From: Membranipora membranacea
Taxonomy: Eukaryota; Bryozoa; Gymnolaemata; Cheilostomatida; Membraniporidae
Length of the DNA stretch: 64,000 nt
Direction: 5' to 3'
Assembly (NCBI GenBank): GCA_914767715.1
Contig: OU612073.1
Span: 5,890,001-5,954,000 of the forward strand
The notes under the pieces are model-generated. The model ran no database searches. It was not told where the DNA came from and saw nothing but the letters and a program-made list of their open reading frames with translations. Each line of letters starts with the position of its first letter. Within the stretch, counting starts at the first letter, position 1. A program made the position numbers and the translations under genes. Below, in pieces: positions 37,771-50,947 of this stretch.

Positions 37771-39283
37771 AGAGAATGCCACCATGCTAAGACTCTTAAC
37801 AACAGGTGTGGTATGATTCTCGTTCGTACAATTTTACATCCATTCTCCATCAGCACTGTGAAGCTAAGAAGTGCTGATCCATTCGACAGACCTCTGATAG
37901 ACCCAAAGATCCTCACAGACCCAAGAGACAGGCAAGCCATGAAAACAGGTCAGGATTACCATTCATATTGAGACAACCAGGAAATTGTAAACAAAATAAG
38001 TTATTCGGGGGTCTGAATGGATTTCCTTGCGGGGACAAGCGACTTCTAAGAAATAAGTTCATTCGTCACCACTCATAGGCAGAGAAGTACAGATTCAACA
38101 TTCAATAACTCACTACGGATACCCAAAAACTTACGCAGGCCACACATGATTTTCAGCCTGGTCGTTTGGAGGCTCTCATTCTCTTGATCAAAATCTCTTA
38201 TTACGTGCCGTAAAGTTTCAAGTCTGCTAAGAATCGTGAGTGCACAGTTCATCATCTAATTTGTTTTTTTATAGCGTACAAATACATCAAGGACATGATG
38301 GCCACAGACACAATGCGTGATGTTGGTGGTCACATGATAGATGACAGATATCCGTCTAGAGAGCGCTGGGAAAAAGAACATGATCCAGCATCAGACAAAT
38401 ACATGGAAGAGAAAATCAGTCAGATGGGTAACATGATCTATCATCCTGCAGGTTCATGTAAAATGGGAGCTAACTGGGATCCAAGCCCAGTAGTGGATCC
38501 TCGGTTGAGGTAATTCTAACCAAGATACTTATACTTCTTGAGATGCACATGTCTGTCTTCACATTATAATCAACAACTGAATTATTTATTTTGAATTTCA
38601 AAGTGCATGCAAGCATATCCAAGGAAAGATCAATATGACAGATATGAGAGTAACTGACACTATTATTGCCTAAAACCAATGCATGTCATGGTCAGGCAGT
38701 TACCTATGATAAAGTCATGTCAGATTTGCATGGTAAAAAATAATTATGTCACTAAGAACAGGAAGTACTTGTTGCTTGTATTGCCCATCCTGTTCATAGT
38801 GACATCACAATGCAGAGAATGAGATTTACCTTCCCTTACGGGAGACATTCTTTCTGTCATCAATAATTCATGCTGAGTAGAGCATTGAGTTTTTTTACCA
38901 TGCAAATCTGCCATAACATTATCAATAGTAGGCCTAACCAAGGATTTCAAGAAATCCTTGAAATCCTTGAAATCCTTGGCCTAACTGCCTGACTCTAACA
39001 TGCATTTGTCTTTTGGGTAGAATTCAACGTCATTAAATAGGAAACATGTAGTATGTTATTGCTTTGAGGACTTCGACCATACCGTTTAAGCAGGCACTCT
39101 TGCATAATGATCCATTTAGTGATAATGTTGTTTTTGTTATGGAGAGTACAGGGTGGTATTCAAGGCTTGCGAGTTATAGATAACTCCATTATGCCACATT
39201 TGACATCTGGTAACACAAACCGACCAGCTATCATGATAGGAGAGAACGAAGCGGACATGATTCTTAAGGATTACTCAGTTTGA
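37771..39283 (+). pseudogene. GMC oxidoreductase B' fragment (exons 9-11 only)
   Basis: Partial second copy of gene B: exons 37771-37948, 38275-38509 and 39145-39283, ending at the equivalent TGA. Exons 1-8, with the anchor, FAD-binding fold and both GMC signatures, are missing because the duplicated block begins in intron 8. A 407-bp (GTGA)n tract lies directly upstream. The three exons keep frame and lengths, including [10 protein letters not shown], but have radical changes relative to B at sites conserved in A, B and E: GNTNGP is GNTNRP, GEKGAD is GENEAD, and VPTIL is VRTIL. The exon-11 acceptor is GAG instead of TAG. This fits relaxed constraint on a promoterless fragment. Confidence 0.85.
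38931..38985. mobile_element. Copy-2-specific 42-47-bp palindromic insertion
   Basis: Absent at the matching point of copy 1 (19139-19146). The inserted segment begins CCAAGGATTTCAAG and ends with its reverse complement CTTGAAATCCTTGG, and is bounded by the direct repeat ggcctaac. This looks like a tiny insertion with target duplication, or a templated microhomology event. Confidence 0.6.
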
Positions 39284-39771
39284 GAGGAAATGAACATTTG
39301 TCTAAACAAAGCAAAATAAAATTAATGCTTCTGCAAAATTTTGCACCAAGTTGAATGATGAGTGTCATATATTGATCACCGTCATAATATGTGTGTGTCC
39401 TCTAAGAATGCCTTCCAGAATGAGTTGATTAGAGAAATATTATACTTTACTTCTTACAAATTATATCACAATATTGAGAGAGGGTACTGCAGTATTGCAG
39501 TGTTGTAATTGTAACTCTGTTTGCCATATATGTTTCTGACTGAGAGTTGGCAAGATCCAGTTCTCTTGTTACACTTTGGTTACGTGATTAGACATATAAG
39601 AATAAAGCCAAACTTTAACTATGATTAGCTAACAAGGTAAAGACAAGCACTGTAAAATAGAATTAAATCTTTCTTTTGACTGCGGGCACTCCCAGTCTGA
39701 GATAGTATTCATGCAATATTTTTATCTAAGTCTACAAAAGATCCATTGTGAAGAGTTTCCATACAGTGGTT

Positions 39772-39806
39772 TACCTCTTTTTGGCAGCTGCTGCCAAAAA
39801 GAGGTA
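39772..39806. repeat. Perfect 17-bp-arm palindrome, copy 2
   Basis: TACCTCTTTTTGGCAGC, one base, then its exact reverse complement. The copy-1 version has one mismatch in the outer arm. Confidence 0.8.
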
Positions 39807-40029
39807 AGCGATAGCTCATTTTTGAGTCAGGAGCTCTAAAGCAAGCTGGCCTGGCCGGGTTGAAAGGGGGCCTGGAAATGTAGAGAAGCTATGCAGTTTT
39901 ATGATAATCTACCTCACACCAACATTGTATCAAAACATTCGAGCACATAACTGTCTCCCAAATGTTTAAAAATAGACACTGGAAATGCATGACGTGACCT
40001 GCAGCGATGGGAATTAAAACAAAGTATAT

Positions 40030-42910
40030 AAGTTCTTTTACGGATGCTTTTGTGGTGCTCATTGAGCATGAAGATGAAGCATGAATCGTTACACAACTAA
40101 GCTTGCAGATCCAATCAGTATCTGACTCCAAATGGTTTCAATTCCATGAATTCATCATTTTTTTTGTGATCAAAGCTGAGCCAACTTTGATTCAAAATCT
40201 AATGTACCATTTTAATACAGTTCATTTGCAAATCATCCGTTGTCAATCTCTTTCTGATTGGCAGTGTTGGATCCACAGAAGGGGATCAGGAGGGCAGCCA
40301 GAGCTTTGGGAGTACCAGTACTCTCAATAGTTTATTGGTTTCTGGAGCAACACTGTATAGATATGAAGTGCTGGAATTACCCTCTCTACTGACACACCTT
40401 TTTGCCTTCCGCGTGTTAGTAGAGGGGGGGGGGGGGTTGGGGGTGAATTCCAACGCTGGAAAAACAAAATAAAACTTTATCTACACTGAGACCAGTTCAT
40501 TTGATCATTGATATTAGGAAAATTTGGTAAAGAAGACATTGGGAAAACAGTTGAGTAAAGAGGAACGGGTTAACATTGCGCGTTACCACATTTCTCTACC
40601 GGCAGTGCACAGAACTATTGTTACCTGCTGACACACTTTAATGATAAGGCTCAAACAATGAGCTCTTGGTCTACTGCCGGTGCCGCAACATCATACAGAT
40701 GACGTAGGTGACAGAGAGTGATAGAATTGTTCTACTCAATCAATTTTTTGGGAGAATATATAGGATGCCAAGTTTGGTATTGCCCAATCTATCTAATTCC
40801 ATTCATTCAATTCAATGTTGAACTAGAATAGAAATAAAATTTGTGCCTGAGATTGCAATCAAGATCATCATGTTTAGATATGTACCGATCAGCTGTGGGG
40901 TCGGAATTCAAGCTCCAACAAGATAGCAACTGCGAATGTTTTCTTCTGAAATATAAATTCAAATATACTATTAAAGTTCCATTCCATGATGCACCTGAAA
41001 TGCATGTCGTTGACATCCTCACTACCACTGTCTGGTTTTGAAAGCTGGATCTACCAGAATTGCTATTAGCAGTGAGGATCTTGGAACTGTGAACCACCGA
41101 GAGCAAAGCATTTGAGATTACAAAATAGAGCCTTTGAGAGCCGGTGAATCAGAAAACAAATGTGTGAAGTCGGTTGGTCAGGATATTGGAGGCCGATCAA
41201 TCAAAGATATGGAATGTTTTCCCTAAAAATATTTTTACTCTGAAGATAAGTAATAACCCCTAATGCCCACACCTTCTCTGAAGATTTGTTATCTTGCTGT
41301 TGAACTGGTAATAGCCTAGTAGGAGGTGGCTCAGTTGGTTAGAGCACCGGCTCTTAAGCATATAAACATTGAAGGTAATTGGTTCCAATCCCGCTGCAGT
41401 CTATCGACTACTGGGGTTTGTCTGGCCCCCAGGTGTGCTCCGACCTGCCTGCAAACAGAGAGCAACCTGTTGCAGTAATTGCGTCCTGGCCACTAAGGCC
41501 CATGCTTTGGGATGTGGCGTGTGATATGACATCTGACATATTATCTTTTTAATCCCTGAAATGTGCAGAGAATAGTTTGGGAAGTTGTGTGTTTGGCTGA
41601 TTCCATTACTTATGGGGTATATGTTCAATTCAAGGAGACCGATAAGTGAGACTTCAATGTATCATGCTGTCACCATGATAAAAGGAGAAGTTAAGTAAAG
41701 GAAACATATCTTATCAAGGGAAGTTAAATTAGCAGCTTAGAATTGATAATGTGTGTTCTGCCCTGAATATGGATATAATCCAGCTTTGCACAGACGCCAT
41801 CATTATATTATCAACTGTAACTGCAATAACGATGTAAAAAAATGAACCAAATTCCCTGAATCATTGTATGGAGGATCAAAGGATGTACTATTGAGATCAC
41901 CGGAAAATTTAATTAGTTCTGAAAATTATCACCAGGATGAAGTTAAAATAATTATGTACTATTCCAGGGATTCGGTATTAAACCTTTGATGGTTTAATAA
42001 GTTAATCATAATGTTTAAAACCCTGCTACCAAAAGTGAGATTCTGGTATGGGAGAGCGCAGCTTATTCATTAAAATGAGCTGTGGGCTTTTACGAACATA
42101 AACGTTTCGCTCAAATTCATTGCTCTTTTGGTCTTTGGATCTCCAAGATGTATGTATTACCATCAATGATTGAGTGACTTTTGAGCGAGACCGCCAGCAA
42201 GTTTTGCTCACAGCGATAAGAAAGTAACTTTGGATGTTTTTAGTTGAAAGCGTCCCAGATTACAAAACCAGACAGGGTTAGGGTGGATGAAAACTACCAA
42301 CATTTGATACAAATATTATCCCTTTTTATTGATTTTTACTCTGCTGTTTCCTATATTCGCTTACGATAATGTCTTAATATGATTGGTTTCCGTGTGTAAG
42401 CTACAGAGAATTTTATCTACCAATTTTGCTTCCTAAACCAATAGGCCATCGAGTACTGGTACCCCCAAGGCTCTGTCCTAGCTTCAGATACCCTTCCGTA
42501 GAGTCATCACTGCCAATCACTAAGGGAACGGTGAAAATCTGACACTGGATGATTTGCAAAAAAAGAGCAGCACCTACCGTCACATTAAATATAGAATCAA
42601 AGGATGTTCAGCTTTGATCACAATAAAAATGATGAATTCATGTACTGGTACTCCCAAAGCTCTGCCTGCCCTCCTGATCCCCTTCAGTGGATCCAACACT
42701 GCCAATCACAAAGAGATTGACAACGGATGATTTGCAAATGAACTGTATTAAAATGGTACATTAGATTTTGAATCAAAGGAGGCTCAGCTTTGATCACAAT
42801 AAAAATGATGAATTCATGGAATTGAAACCATGTTGTGGAGTCAGATACTGATTGGATCTGTAAGCTTAGTTGTTAATTTTTCACGCTTCATCTTCATGCT
42901 CTCTCATTCC
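40030..42910. repeat. Long terminal inverted repeats (candidate DNA transposon), copy 2
   Basis: Copy-2 equivalent of 20195-23100, with arms at about 40030-40325 and 42640-42905. Confidence 0.6.
41326..41540 (+). mobile_element. tRNA-Lys-like SINE, copy 2
   Basis: Duplicate of the 21487 SINE: same box A (tggctcagttgg), with box B reading ggttccaatcc, slightly closer to consensus. Confidence 0.6.
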
Positions 42911-44384
42911 CTAACTAGCAAACATCGGAAAAAAGTAAACGGCTGCAAAAGAGCAATACAAGCACAATTACATGATCATCAGTGTATTTCGTTACTACAG
43001 AGCAGAGACCATCTGTATAACATTATACAACAAATTAAATTGCCGCTGCTGCAAGTCTTGTCATGCATTTCTTGGTGTCTTTCTTGGAATATTTTTGAGA
43101 CGTTATAAGTGAAAATATGTCGTACGAAAGGTTTATCGGAGTCAATTGATTGCAGTACATTGTATATAATAAAATATTTTATAGTACTTTAAACATGAGA
43201 CGAGATAACAATGTAGCTGTAAATTGTTCTTCTGACTTGTTTCATCCGCCATCACCTCCCCGACCCCATCAAAACCCCTGTTGGTCTTCTCAAACCCTAT
43301 TTTGAATGATAAGAGGGGGGGGGGGTGGAGTCAACGAGAGCATAGGACGTGTCCAACTTTTTTCCATGTAGTTGCTTGTCGCTACATAGGAAAAATGCGA
43401 TAGATTTCATTTAAAACTATTAGTGATGGCAAAGTCTTGGTCCCGGTCTCGGTTTCTTGAGAAGCCCAGACTGATGTAATATCCAACTAATACGGTCATT
43501 TCTGTATCATATTCAATTTGTAGATGCCAATAAAGTGGCAGATTTCAATTTATGGGCATCGATATATGCCTCGGTCTCATCCTGTCTCGGCAAAATTTGA
43601 CCATTTGCCAACAGCTGTTAATGTGAAAACCTCAATTCATCCTCAACCAATTCAAAATGCGGCACTACACTGCATATAAATCGTTGTGTGCTATACAAAG
43701 GTTCAAATTCAAGACAGGTCATAGGAGTTTGGTGTGGAAAGGTTAAACATGTTAAATGTGGGGTGTAGGTTATCTTGTTCACATCCATGGTTTCAAATTA
43801 CAATTGGGATACGTTCTGGCCTTACTGAGTTAGGTATTTGCTTGAAACAATCTGATTTGTCATATTTTCATAAAATGAGGGTGCCTCAAGGATGTGGTTT
43901 TGAGTGTAGTAATGATAGGTTTAGCTTTTACTGGTAGTGGATTGTCTATACAAATTCTGAGAAGTGATTATAACATAATATGATGGCACTGGAATGATGC
44001 TGTTTTGGTTTTGGTTATGACATGATGCTGGTGGTGGGTATTTTTTAGAAAGTTTTGAGAAGTAATTATTATATATATATAATATTTATTACTGAACCAA
44101 TGATCATCTTCTAAAAATTAGAGGCGACCTTTAGAGGTTTCATCACAATATAAGTAAGGAAGGCAACCTGGGCATGAAAATATAATACGTACGGGTACAT
44201 AATATGATGACCAGTGAATGTCCTGGTTGTGGTGATGAGTGCATTGAGAAATAAATGTAAATTGAGCTGCCTGCGGGGAGAGACAGGCAGGGAGAGAGTT
44301 TGACAGAATCACAACGCAGCGGTATACTGAATTCGACTCAATATTGTGAACTCATACAATGTAATAAACTCTCACATCCATTTA

Positions 44385-44590
44385 TAGTCTCGATACCCTG
44401 TGATACCATGTGAGAAAACTTGATGATGCTTGTTTTTTTTTCCAGAATCAGTAAGGGTCTACAGACTTGATCCTGATTGGGCATAGGAGAATTTGAGGTC
44501 GGATGCTCTTCCTGACACTACTGTGATTCACTGGGAATCGAACATGGGGCCTCTCAATTGAAAGACCCATTGCACCACGGTCGCTCCGTA
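44385..44590 (-). mobile_element. tRNA-derived SINE, copy 2
   Basis: Duplicate of the 24525 SINE, with a short internal deletion in the tRNA-like head (the agaccca...ttgcacc segment is shortened). Confidence 0.6.
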
Positions 44591-45419
44591 ACTCATATAA
44601 TGTAATATATATTATAATAATTAACAGAAAAATACTTTTAAACAACAAATGAATTATTTAAATCCATACAAGATAGTTAGTTAGTTTGCAAATTAGTTAA
44701 GACCTCACAGGCGTTCTGCCCCAACATTGGACATCAGTTAGAACCAATCACTAGCACAATTGAGACGAATTTATGGATCAGTGGTAAAATACATAGCGTG
44801 GCTATAGTAGAGATATGCCATCAGTATAAAGCTTTGTGTCAGGATCATAGATTTAAAAAACTGTTTTTTAAATCTATGGTCAGGATCTAAATAAAGCTTT
44901 GAATCTGGCAGCTTTTACGGTATGCATTGATTGGCGTCTCAGTAACAACCTTCAAAACCTCAGGCAAGCTGCTTGACAAAAGTTTACAAGTGTCAGCTAT
45001 TCTAGATTTTGAACTTGTCAACTAATCAAAGATGAGAAATGCAGTCCAGAAACCGTTCATGAATAGCCATACACTCTCTCAGGGTCAGATATGTACCCGT
45101 CATCCATCAGTGGCTACCACTAACATGTCTTTTTTGTGCAAACCTGCCTCAATCAATCAATTACAGTTTGTTCAGCTTAATTCTTTACTACCAGCGAAAG
45201 TGTTGGTCACTCAGGGAAACTCATCTGAAATGTCAGCCTTACACTAAGAAGGTCAGCATGCCCACGAAATTAACAGGGACAGGGCCGATGGAGACATATG
45301 ACAAGGAACTCAGAAAACTAAGGTGATGTCTGATCAACAAGCAGCAGCATCAACAGAAGCAGCAGCAGCAGTATGTTCTGCTCGAAAGTGATAGAGTACA
45401 GCTGAGTTGATCCAGAGAA

Positions 45420-46350
45420 CTTGATTTATTTTTATTTATTTATTTATTTCATTTATTGAGGTTTTCTAAAAGTTTATAATTAAAGCAAATTAAAAATAAC
45501 TTGTTGACCTCACACACATTAACATAGATACAAAAAATGACTTGAATAAAAAGATATAAGTGGTAGGGTGTTACATAATATATAGTGTGTAGGATAATGA
45601 AAGCATGGTATCATAAATTGCATGAATAAGATGAAAAAAGAAAAGAAGAAACAGAGAGTGGCAAACAAAAATACAAGTTAACAACATTAGGTAGGATTAA
45701 TAATGATAATGATTCATGAGGCTTCTATGAAAAATATTTAAAAAGGCTGATTTGCCTAGGTTTGATCTAAATGAGGGTTTAATTATTGCACAGTTGCTAC
45801 GAAGTGATAGTGTATGTCTGTCTGATTTGCAAACGAGATGAAGTATGTGCTTGGATGCACGGCCTTTATGGACCCTCGATTTGACAAAATTGTGAAAAAG
45901 AAAATTCCTTCTACTGTGGAGAGTATGTAAATTTAGGAGTAAGCGGCCAGATGTGACAGAAAATTGTTTGGGGGCTGAAGCTATGATTCTGATTGCTTTA
46001 TTTTGTACTTTTTCTAATGTTTCTGAATTTTTGGCTAAACCATGAAGGTACAATGATGAGCAGTATTCTACTATAGGTCTGATCAGTGATTTGTAAGTCT
46101 TCAATGAGTTTTCTACTGTCATGTATTTTTCTAGTTTTGATAACAAGTAGGCATTAGCCTGAGAGGTTAAACTAAGTTCTGAATCAAGAATAACTCCAAG
46201 AAGATTGAGCAAATGCTTGGATTCTATTTTCAAATTGTTTATTTGGATTTGGTAGAAACCTTCTACTTTCCTATTTGAGAAAATACAGTATTGGGTTTTG
46301 GATAAGTTGAGTTGATAGTTGATAGTTGTAATTTGTGGAAAGATGTATTC
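45420..46350 (-). mobile_element. 5'-truncated LINE, copy 2
   Basis: Duplicate of the copy-1 LINE fragment; the open frame runs from 46374 to 45697 with the same SLIRPIVEYCSSLYLHGL and LEKVQNKAIRII blocks. Not autonomous. Confidence 0.8.
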
Positions 46351-46626
46351 CTGATACATTGAGTGGAAGATCAAAGAATTTTCGATTTATTATCACAGGA
46401 AAGTGAAATCAGTTTGATAAAAATTAAAACCAGCATGAACCATATTATGTATTAAATGATAAAATGGTAAATTGCATTGTTACCCACATCACAACACATC
46501 ACTCCGCAAAAACGTGGTTCTGTTATCAAGCTTGATTGGATGGTTGTATCCTTTGACCTGTTTATCAGTGCTATTGATTGTTACGTTTGTGATTGGATAC
46601 ATCTATTGTGTATCCGCTTTCAGACC

Positions 46627-46660
46627 TATAAAAGCAGCAGCAAAATCTCAAATCATCAGT
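46627..46660 (+). promoter_or_regulatory. CAP2 core promoter (TATA box and initiator)
   Basis: TATAAAAG at 46627-46634 and the downstream TCAGT are retained exactly as in CAP1, so CAP2 probably keeps a working promoter. Confidence 0.7.
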
Positions 46661-46707
46661 CGTGGCTAAAGCGATCATTCGAGCAAGTATTTCATCATCA
46701 CTGAATA

Positions 46708-49700
46708 ATGAATTCTCTCCTCTGTCTCGGTATTCTGGCTGCTGCTGTTCAGGTGTCTTTGGCGAAAGGTAAGTTGGTATCAGAAATAGTTAGTAACTCA
46801 ATGCATATACCACAACACATTTGTTCGTCATTGAATGTTAAACAGTTCGAAGCACAGTGTTTATTGTTTTACTCCAATTTTATTTGAATAATTCTTTCCT
46901 TAAATTTTTGGTTTTCTCTTTGCCGTCTTATTCTGGAAAAACCATTTAAAAAAAAAGGAGATTTATGTCAATAAAAGTTTCTTTTTTACCATTTTCATAA
47001 TTTGGACAAAGAAAACTCATTGCTCCTGAATTGAGCGTATGTCAATTTGATACCTGAGTTCATTTTCTAGATCGATGCACAGCAGAACTGAAAAGCCTTA
47101 ACGAAGATCACACTGCATGCCTCCCATCACCCCAAGGATCTTTCGTGCCGACAAAGGAGGGGGTTTCAGCAGACGAAAAGGATCTCATTGTCAACACACA
47201 CAATGAATTCAGAAGACAAGTTCAACCAACTGCCCAAAATATGAGACAAATGGTGAGTTGCTTTGATAATGATGGTGGTAGCATGATTGAGTAGAATTAT
47301 AAAGCAAAGTATGTGATACATTTTGTCGTTAAAATGTTGTTCTAGGCATTGCAATAGCTGAAATAATCATGTTATAAAAAAAAGGTGGAAGCATCCTTAT
47401 CCTATCAAATAAAACTTCCCTTGAAATAAATTGTAATGATTGAACATTAAGCTAAATTATGTGCTATCGATCATATCATTGGTCGGACTGAATTGCGAGG
47501 GAGAATATATTGACAGCATGCGCAAAAAATTTTGGAGATGGATCGCATTTATTAATTATTTCTTAATGGAGAAACAAATTAAATGAAAGGTATTATTTGC
47601 ATTTGTTTTCTATTGATCAGTACTGGGATGACTGGCTGGCCGATGTTGCACAGAAATGGGCATCCAATTGTGTAATTAAGCATGACCTTGGAGAAAACCG
47701 TGGAAAACCAGGTGGGGACAAATTCAAGAACCAAAATTGGTGGATCAGACAACAAAGTAATGCATTCACCAATTTTCTTTCATCTTATGATTGATCAAAA
47801 CATATTATGAATGAAAGTTTTATTTAATTGCTGTAGCAGTGATATGAGGTCCGAGTGTAATATCTTTGTTTAAATTATTTTGCACCTTTTTTTTTACTAT
47901 TATTACAGATGCTTATAAAGTGGGGCAGAATATCGCCTCAGGGGGTTACAGCAATGGTTGGGAAAGTGTAATCACTGCCTGGCATGATGAGGTTCAAAAC
48001 TTTACATATGGTGAGAATCTTTGATTATTGATTAGCAACAAATGCTAATGATTTCCTCATCAATTCTAAAGCTTTTATATTTTTTGTCGCAATCAAGACA
48101 ATGTTGGCACAATCCAAATATATTTCACCCAAAGTGACTACTAGGCGAGATTGGCAGCAGTTGCTCCCATTTGTCCAGTTTCAATGTGCAGGTGTTGCAA
48201 TGCCACTGGATAACTTGGCACATATTTGGTAATTTAGTTAGGGTTAGAGGATGTATCAGATTCTTCAATCGTTGCTGCTTTCAAATAGATGTACTCTTGT
48301 TTCCGAACTGGAGTAGTATTTTCCTATTATCATTATATATTACCTATAATGATAATGAGACTTCATCGTGAATTATAGAAGTACAGCACAAAGCAGGTCA
48401 CATGTTATTGTAGTATGTTTGAAGTCATTATTCAGTACATGTGGACTGAAAGAATAACCATCAAACTGATAAACTATCAAATAACTCATATATTTTTTAA
48501 CATACCTACTCAAGGGATATGAAATTTATAAATCTAATAGCATACTTGATTTTACTATATTTTGGAGGTCAAGAAGCTACCGTTGCAGAAATTTTCACTG
48601 AACAAAATAAAGATAAATATATAATGCTTCATATCATTATTTTCTAGGTGTACCTACAGCGCATACAGTGGGACACTACACACAAGTGGTGTGGGCTGAT
48701 ACTACACTGGTAGGATGTGGATATGCCAAATGCCAAACTAAAGATTACTATGTCTGTAACTATGGACCAGCGTAAGTGACATTTTCTTAAGTATTAAGAC
48801 CACCTTGGGCCCCACAACCGAAATTCTGCTAATAGAGTCAATACTGCTTATTTTCTTGTTGTCACTCTGAACAACAAAGCTGCTTTCACTCTAACATGTA
48901 TAGGCGCTAGGCCTGATAATGGCGTTATAAAACATTTATAATACCAATTTGCCAACTATGAACTCCAAAATGATCAACCATACATTAACATTATGTTCTT
49001 TACATTGTGAATATCGGTATTTATATTGCGTTTATAACTATTAGTATCATGCATTATCGAAATTAAGTTTTACCAAGGTCTTCTTCGGTTGTGTCTGCTC
49101 TGCCTGCAAGCATGTAAATTGTAATCAGAAGAAGCGGGCTATGAACTAACCTGATAAGCATTGAACCTTTTGATACTGCAGGGGAAATTTGAGAAGTGAG
49201 AAATTTCGCCCGTATATATCAGGAGCAAAAGCTGCAAAATGTCCGGATAGTGCAAAGGATGGATTGTGTGGTAAGTGGGTATCTCATAGTGGTTCTCAAT
49301 AAAAAAAATCAAGAATTTATTTACAGTAACTTGTTGATCCACCATAAGATAGATAATGGGAACAATGAAACATCTTTTCTCCAGAGAAACTTGCTTTATC
49401 GAATAATAATCAGCTCATTTTTAATTTTATATGTATTTGTCTTTAAATATAGTTTACTCTTTTAAATCCCAAATTAAGACTGTGGAAGCAAAACTTGCAA
49501 CCCTGGAGCATTCTTTGATATGTCTACATGTGGATGCAAGTGCAAATATGAAGCAGAATGGTTAAGCGACGATTGCTCATGTAAGTTCATGATTCCTGAT
49601 GTCGGCGCATCAAATTTCCCTTTAGCCTTTCTATTTCAATTCATGTATCAACCTTGATCTATGAAAACATTGTTATAATAAATTGGAGATGGCTTGCGAT

Positions 49701-50029
49701 GCTTTTCATGAATTTTTGATGTTCATGTTATTGAACCTTACAGCTTGATTCTTAGTTGAATGTCTTCAAGTTCACAACGAGCTGAGTTTTATTTCCTGAC
49801 AAATACAACTATGGTTATTTAAAGTATTTACATGCACGGCAACACATGTCAATCTCATTAAAGTTTGAATAATTTCTATTGCTTATATTCAACAGTTGAC
49901 TGCAGCAAGGCTAGAGACACAGCATGGGCTTGTGGAGTAGGAAAATTCTTCAACATGGAAGAGAAGTCTTGTGACTATGATAATGTCCCATTTGAATACT
50001 GCCCTGTCATGTGTGGAAAATGCCCATAG
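46708..50029 (+). CDS. CAP2: secreted CAP-family protein with one hybrid EGF-ShKT module
   Basis: Copy-2 paralogue of CAP1, 309 aa. Exons: 46708-46768, 47071-47252, 47621-47756, 47909-48010, 48648-48771, 49182-49270, 49479-49580, 49896-50029 (930 nt, in frame). It has a signal peptide and a CAP domain nearly identical to CAP1 ([38 protein letters not shown]), but only one EGF-like exon and one ShKT exon. The EGF exon begins like CAP1 module 1 (DCGSKTC) and continues like module 2 ([18 protein letters not shown]). The 787 bp between the two equivalent points of CAP1 are missing, so this looks like an internal deletion by recombination between repeated exons. The reading frame is preserved and all cysteines of each remaining domain are present, so the gene is probably functional. 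Confidence 0.9.
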
Positions 50030-50947
50030 TAATCGATCGATTGACACTATGAAATGACCAGATAATTACTGAGACCCCATATTGAAACCAGTTAAAATCT
50101 ATAATCTGTTTATCACTTACTATTCTATTAAGAAAACATCTGATATAGCAGACTGCTGTATATTAAAAATACGTGTAATTTAACGATATATTTCAAAATA
50201 AATCTGCAAGCAAAAATGTACTGATATGTTGCAATATTTGAAGCTGATCTACACCTAAGTCATGCTTTGAAAGTCATTGTCTGATGAGCAACTGGCCAAA
50301 GAAAATGGCATTCTTCTCTTGCCTCCCAATTTGTTTGAAAATATTCATAGAACTTCTGGGTAAATTTATTTATAGAGTTAGAAACTGTCCCCACCCCCCC
50401 CCCCCCCTGAAAATCTATGAATTATGAAGTTGTCAACTATTGTACAATGTTTCCTGACAATATAAACATATTTATTTGTGATATACATGGAAAAGATAAG
50501 TAAAAAAAGTGCAATTAATCCTTTGGCATTTGTCAAGTTTGATGCACATTAATTTATGGCCGTGATGGTTTCAAAAGATCAAATGTCAGTAACAAACTTT
50601 TGGCTTAGTTGTAGTGGAAATCAAAAGTACACTATAACATGTCAAATCATGCAATTATAACATATCTTGTAGCAGGAGTGTCTCAATCGTCCGTAAAACA
50701 TATAGTATGAACAACTGAGTTTAAAGACTATAAGACCGATCAGTGTGAAAATGCAGTACACTTTCTCTATCTTGTTAAATAGAAGTGAATAATTTATTTA
50801 ATCAACTCATGCCTGGAAGCTATTTTTAGAACACAAATATCACAGTGATCACTATATGACACTTATCCATCATGAAGTGCTGGTGCAGAATGAGGCTATC
50901 CATTTAGAGTATATTCTGCTATGTTTATACTTAACTAGCAGTCCCTT
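50030..50947. other. Convergent intergenic region, CAP2 / GMC E
   Basis: AATAAA at 50197-50202 matches the CAP1 signal. A segment of about 110 bp (50589-50699) is absent from copy 1. No gene seen. Confidence 0.6.

Larger units (their letters stand above)
39284..46707. other. Repeat-rich intergenic region between B' and CAP2 (copy 2)
   Basis: Collinear with 19445-26889 and with the same repeat content; no gene recognised. Confidence 0.7.
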
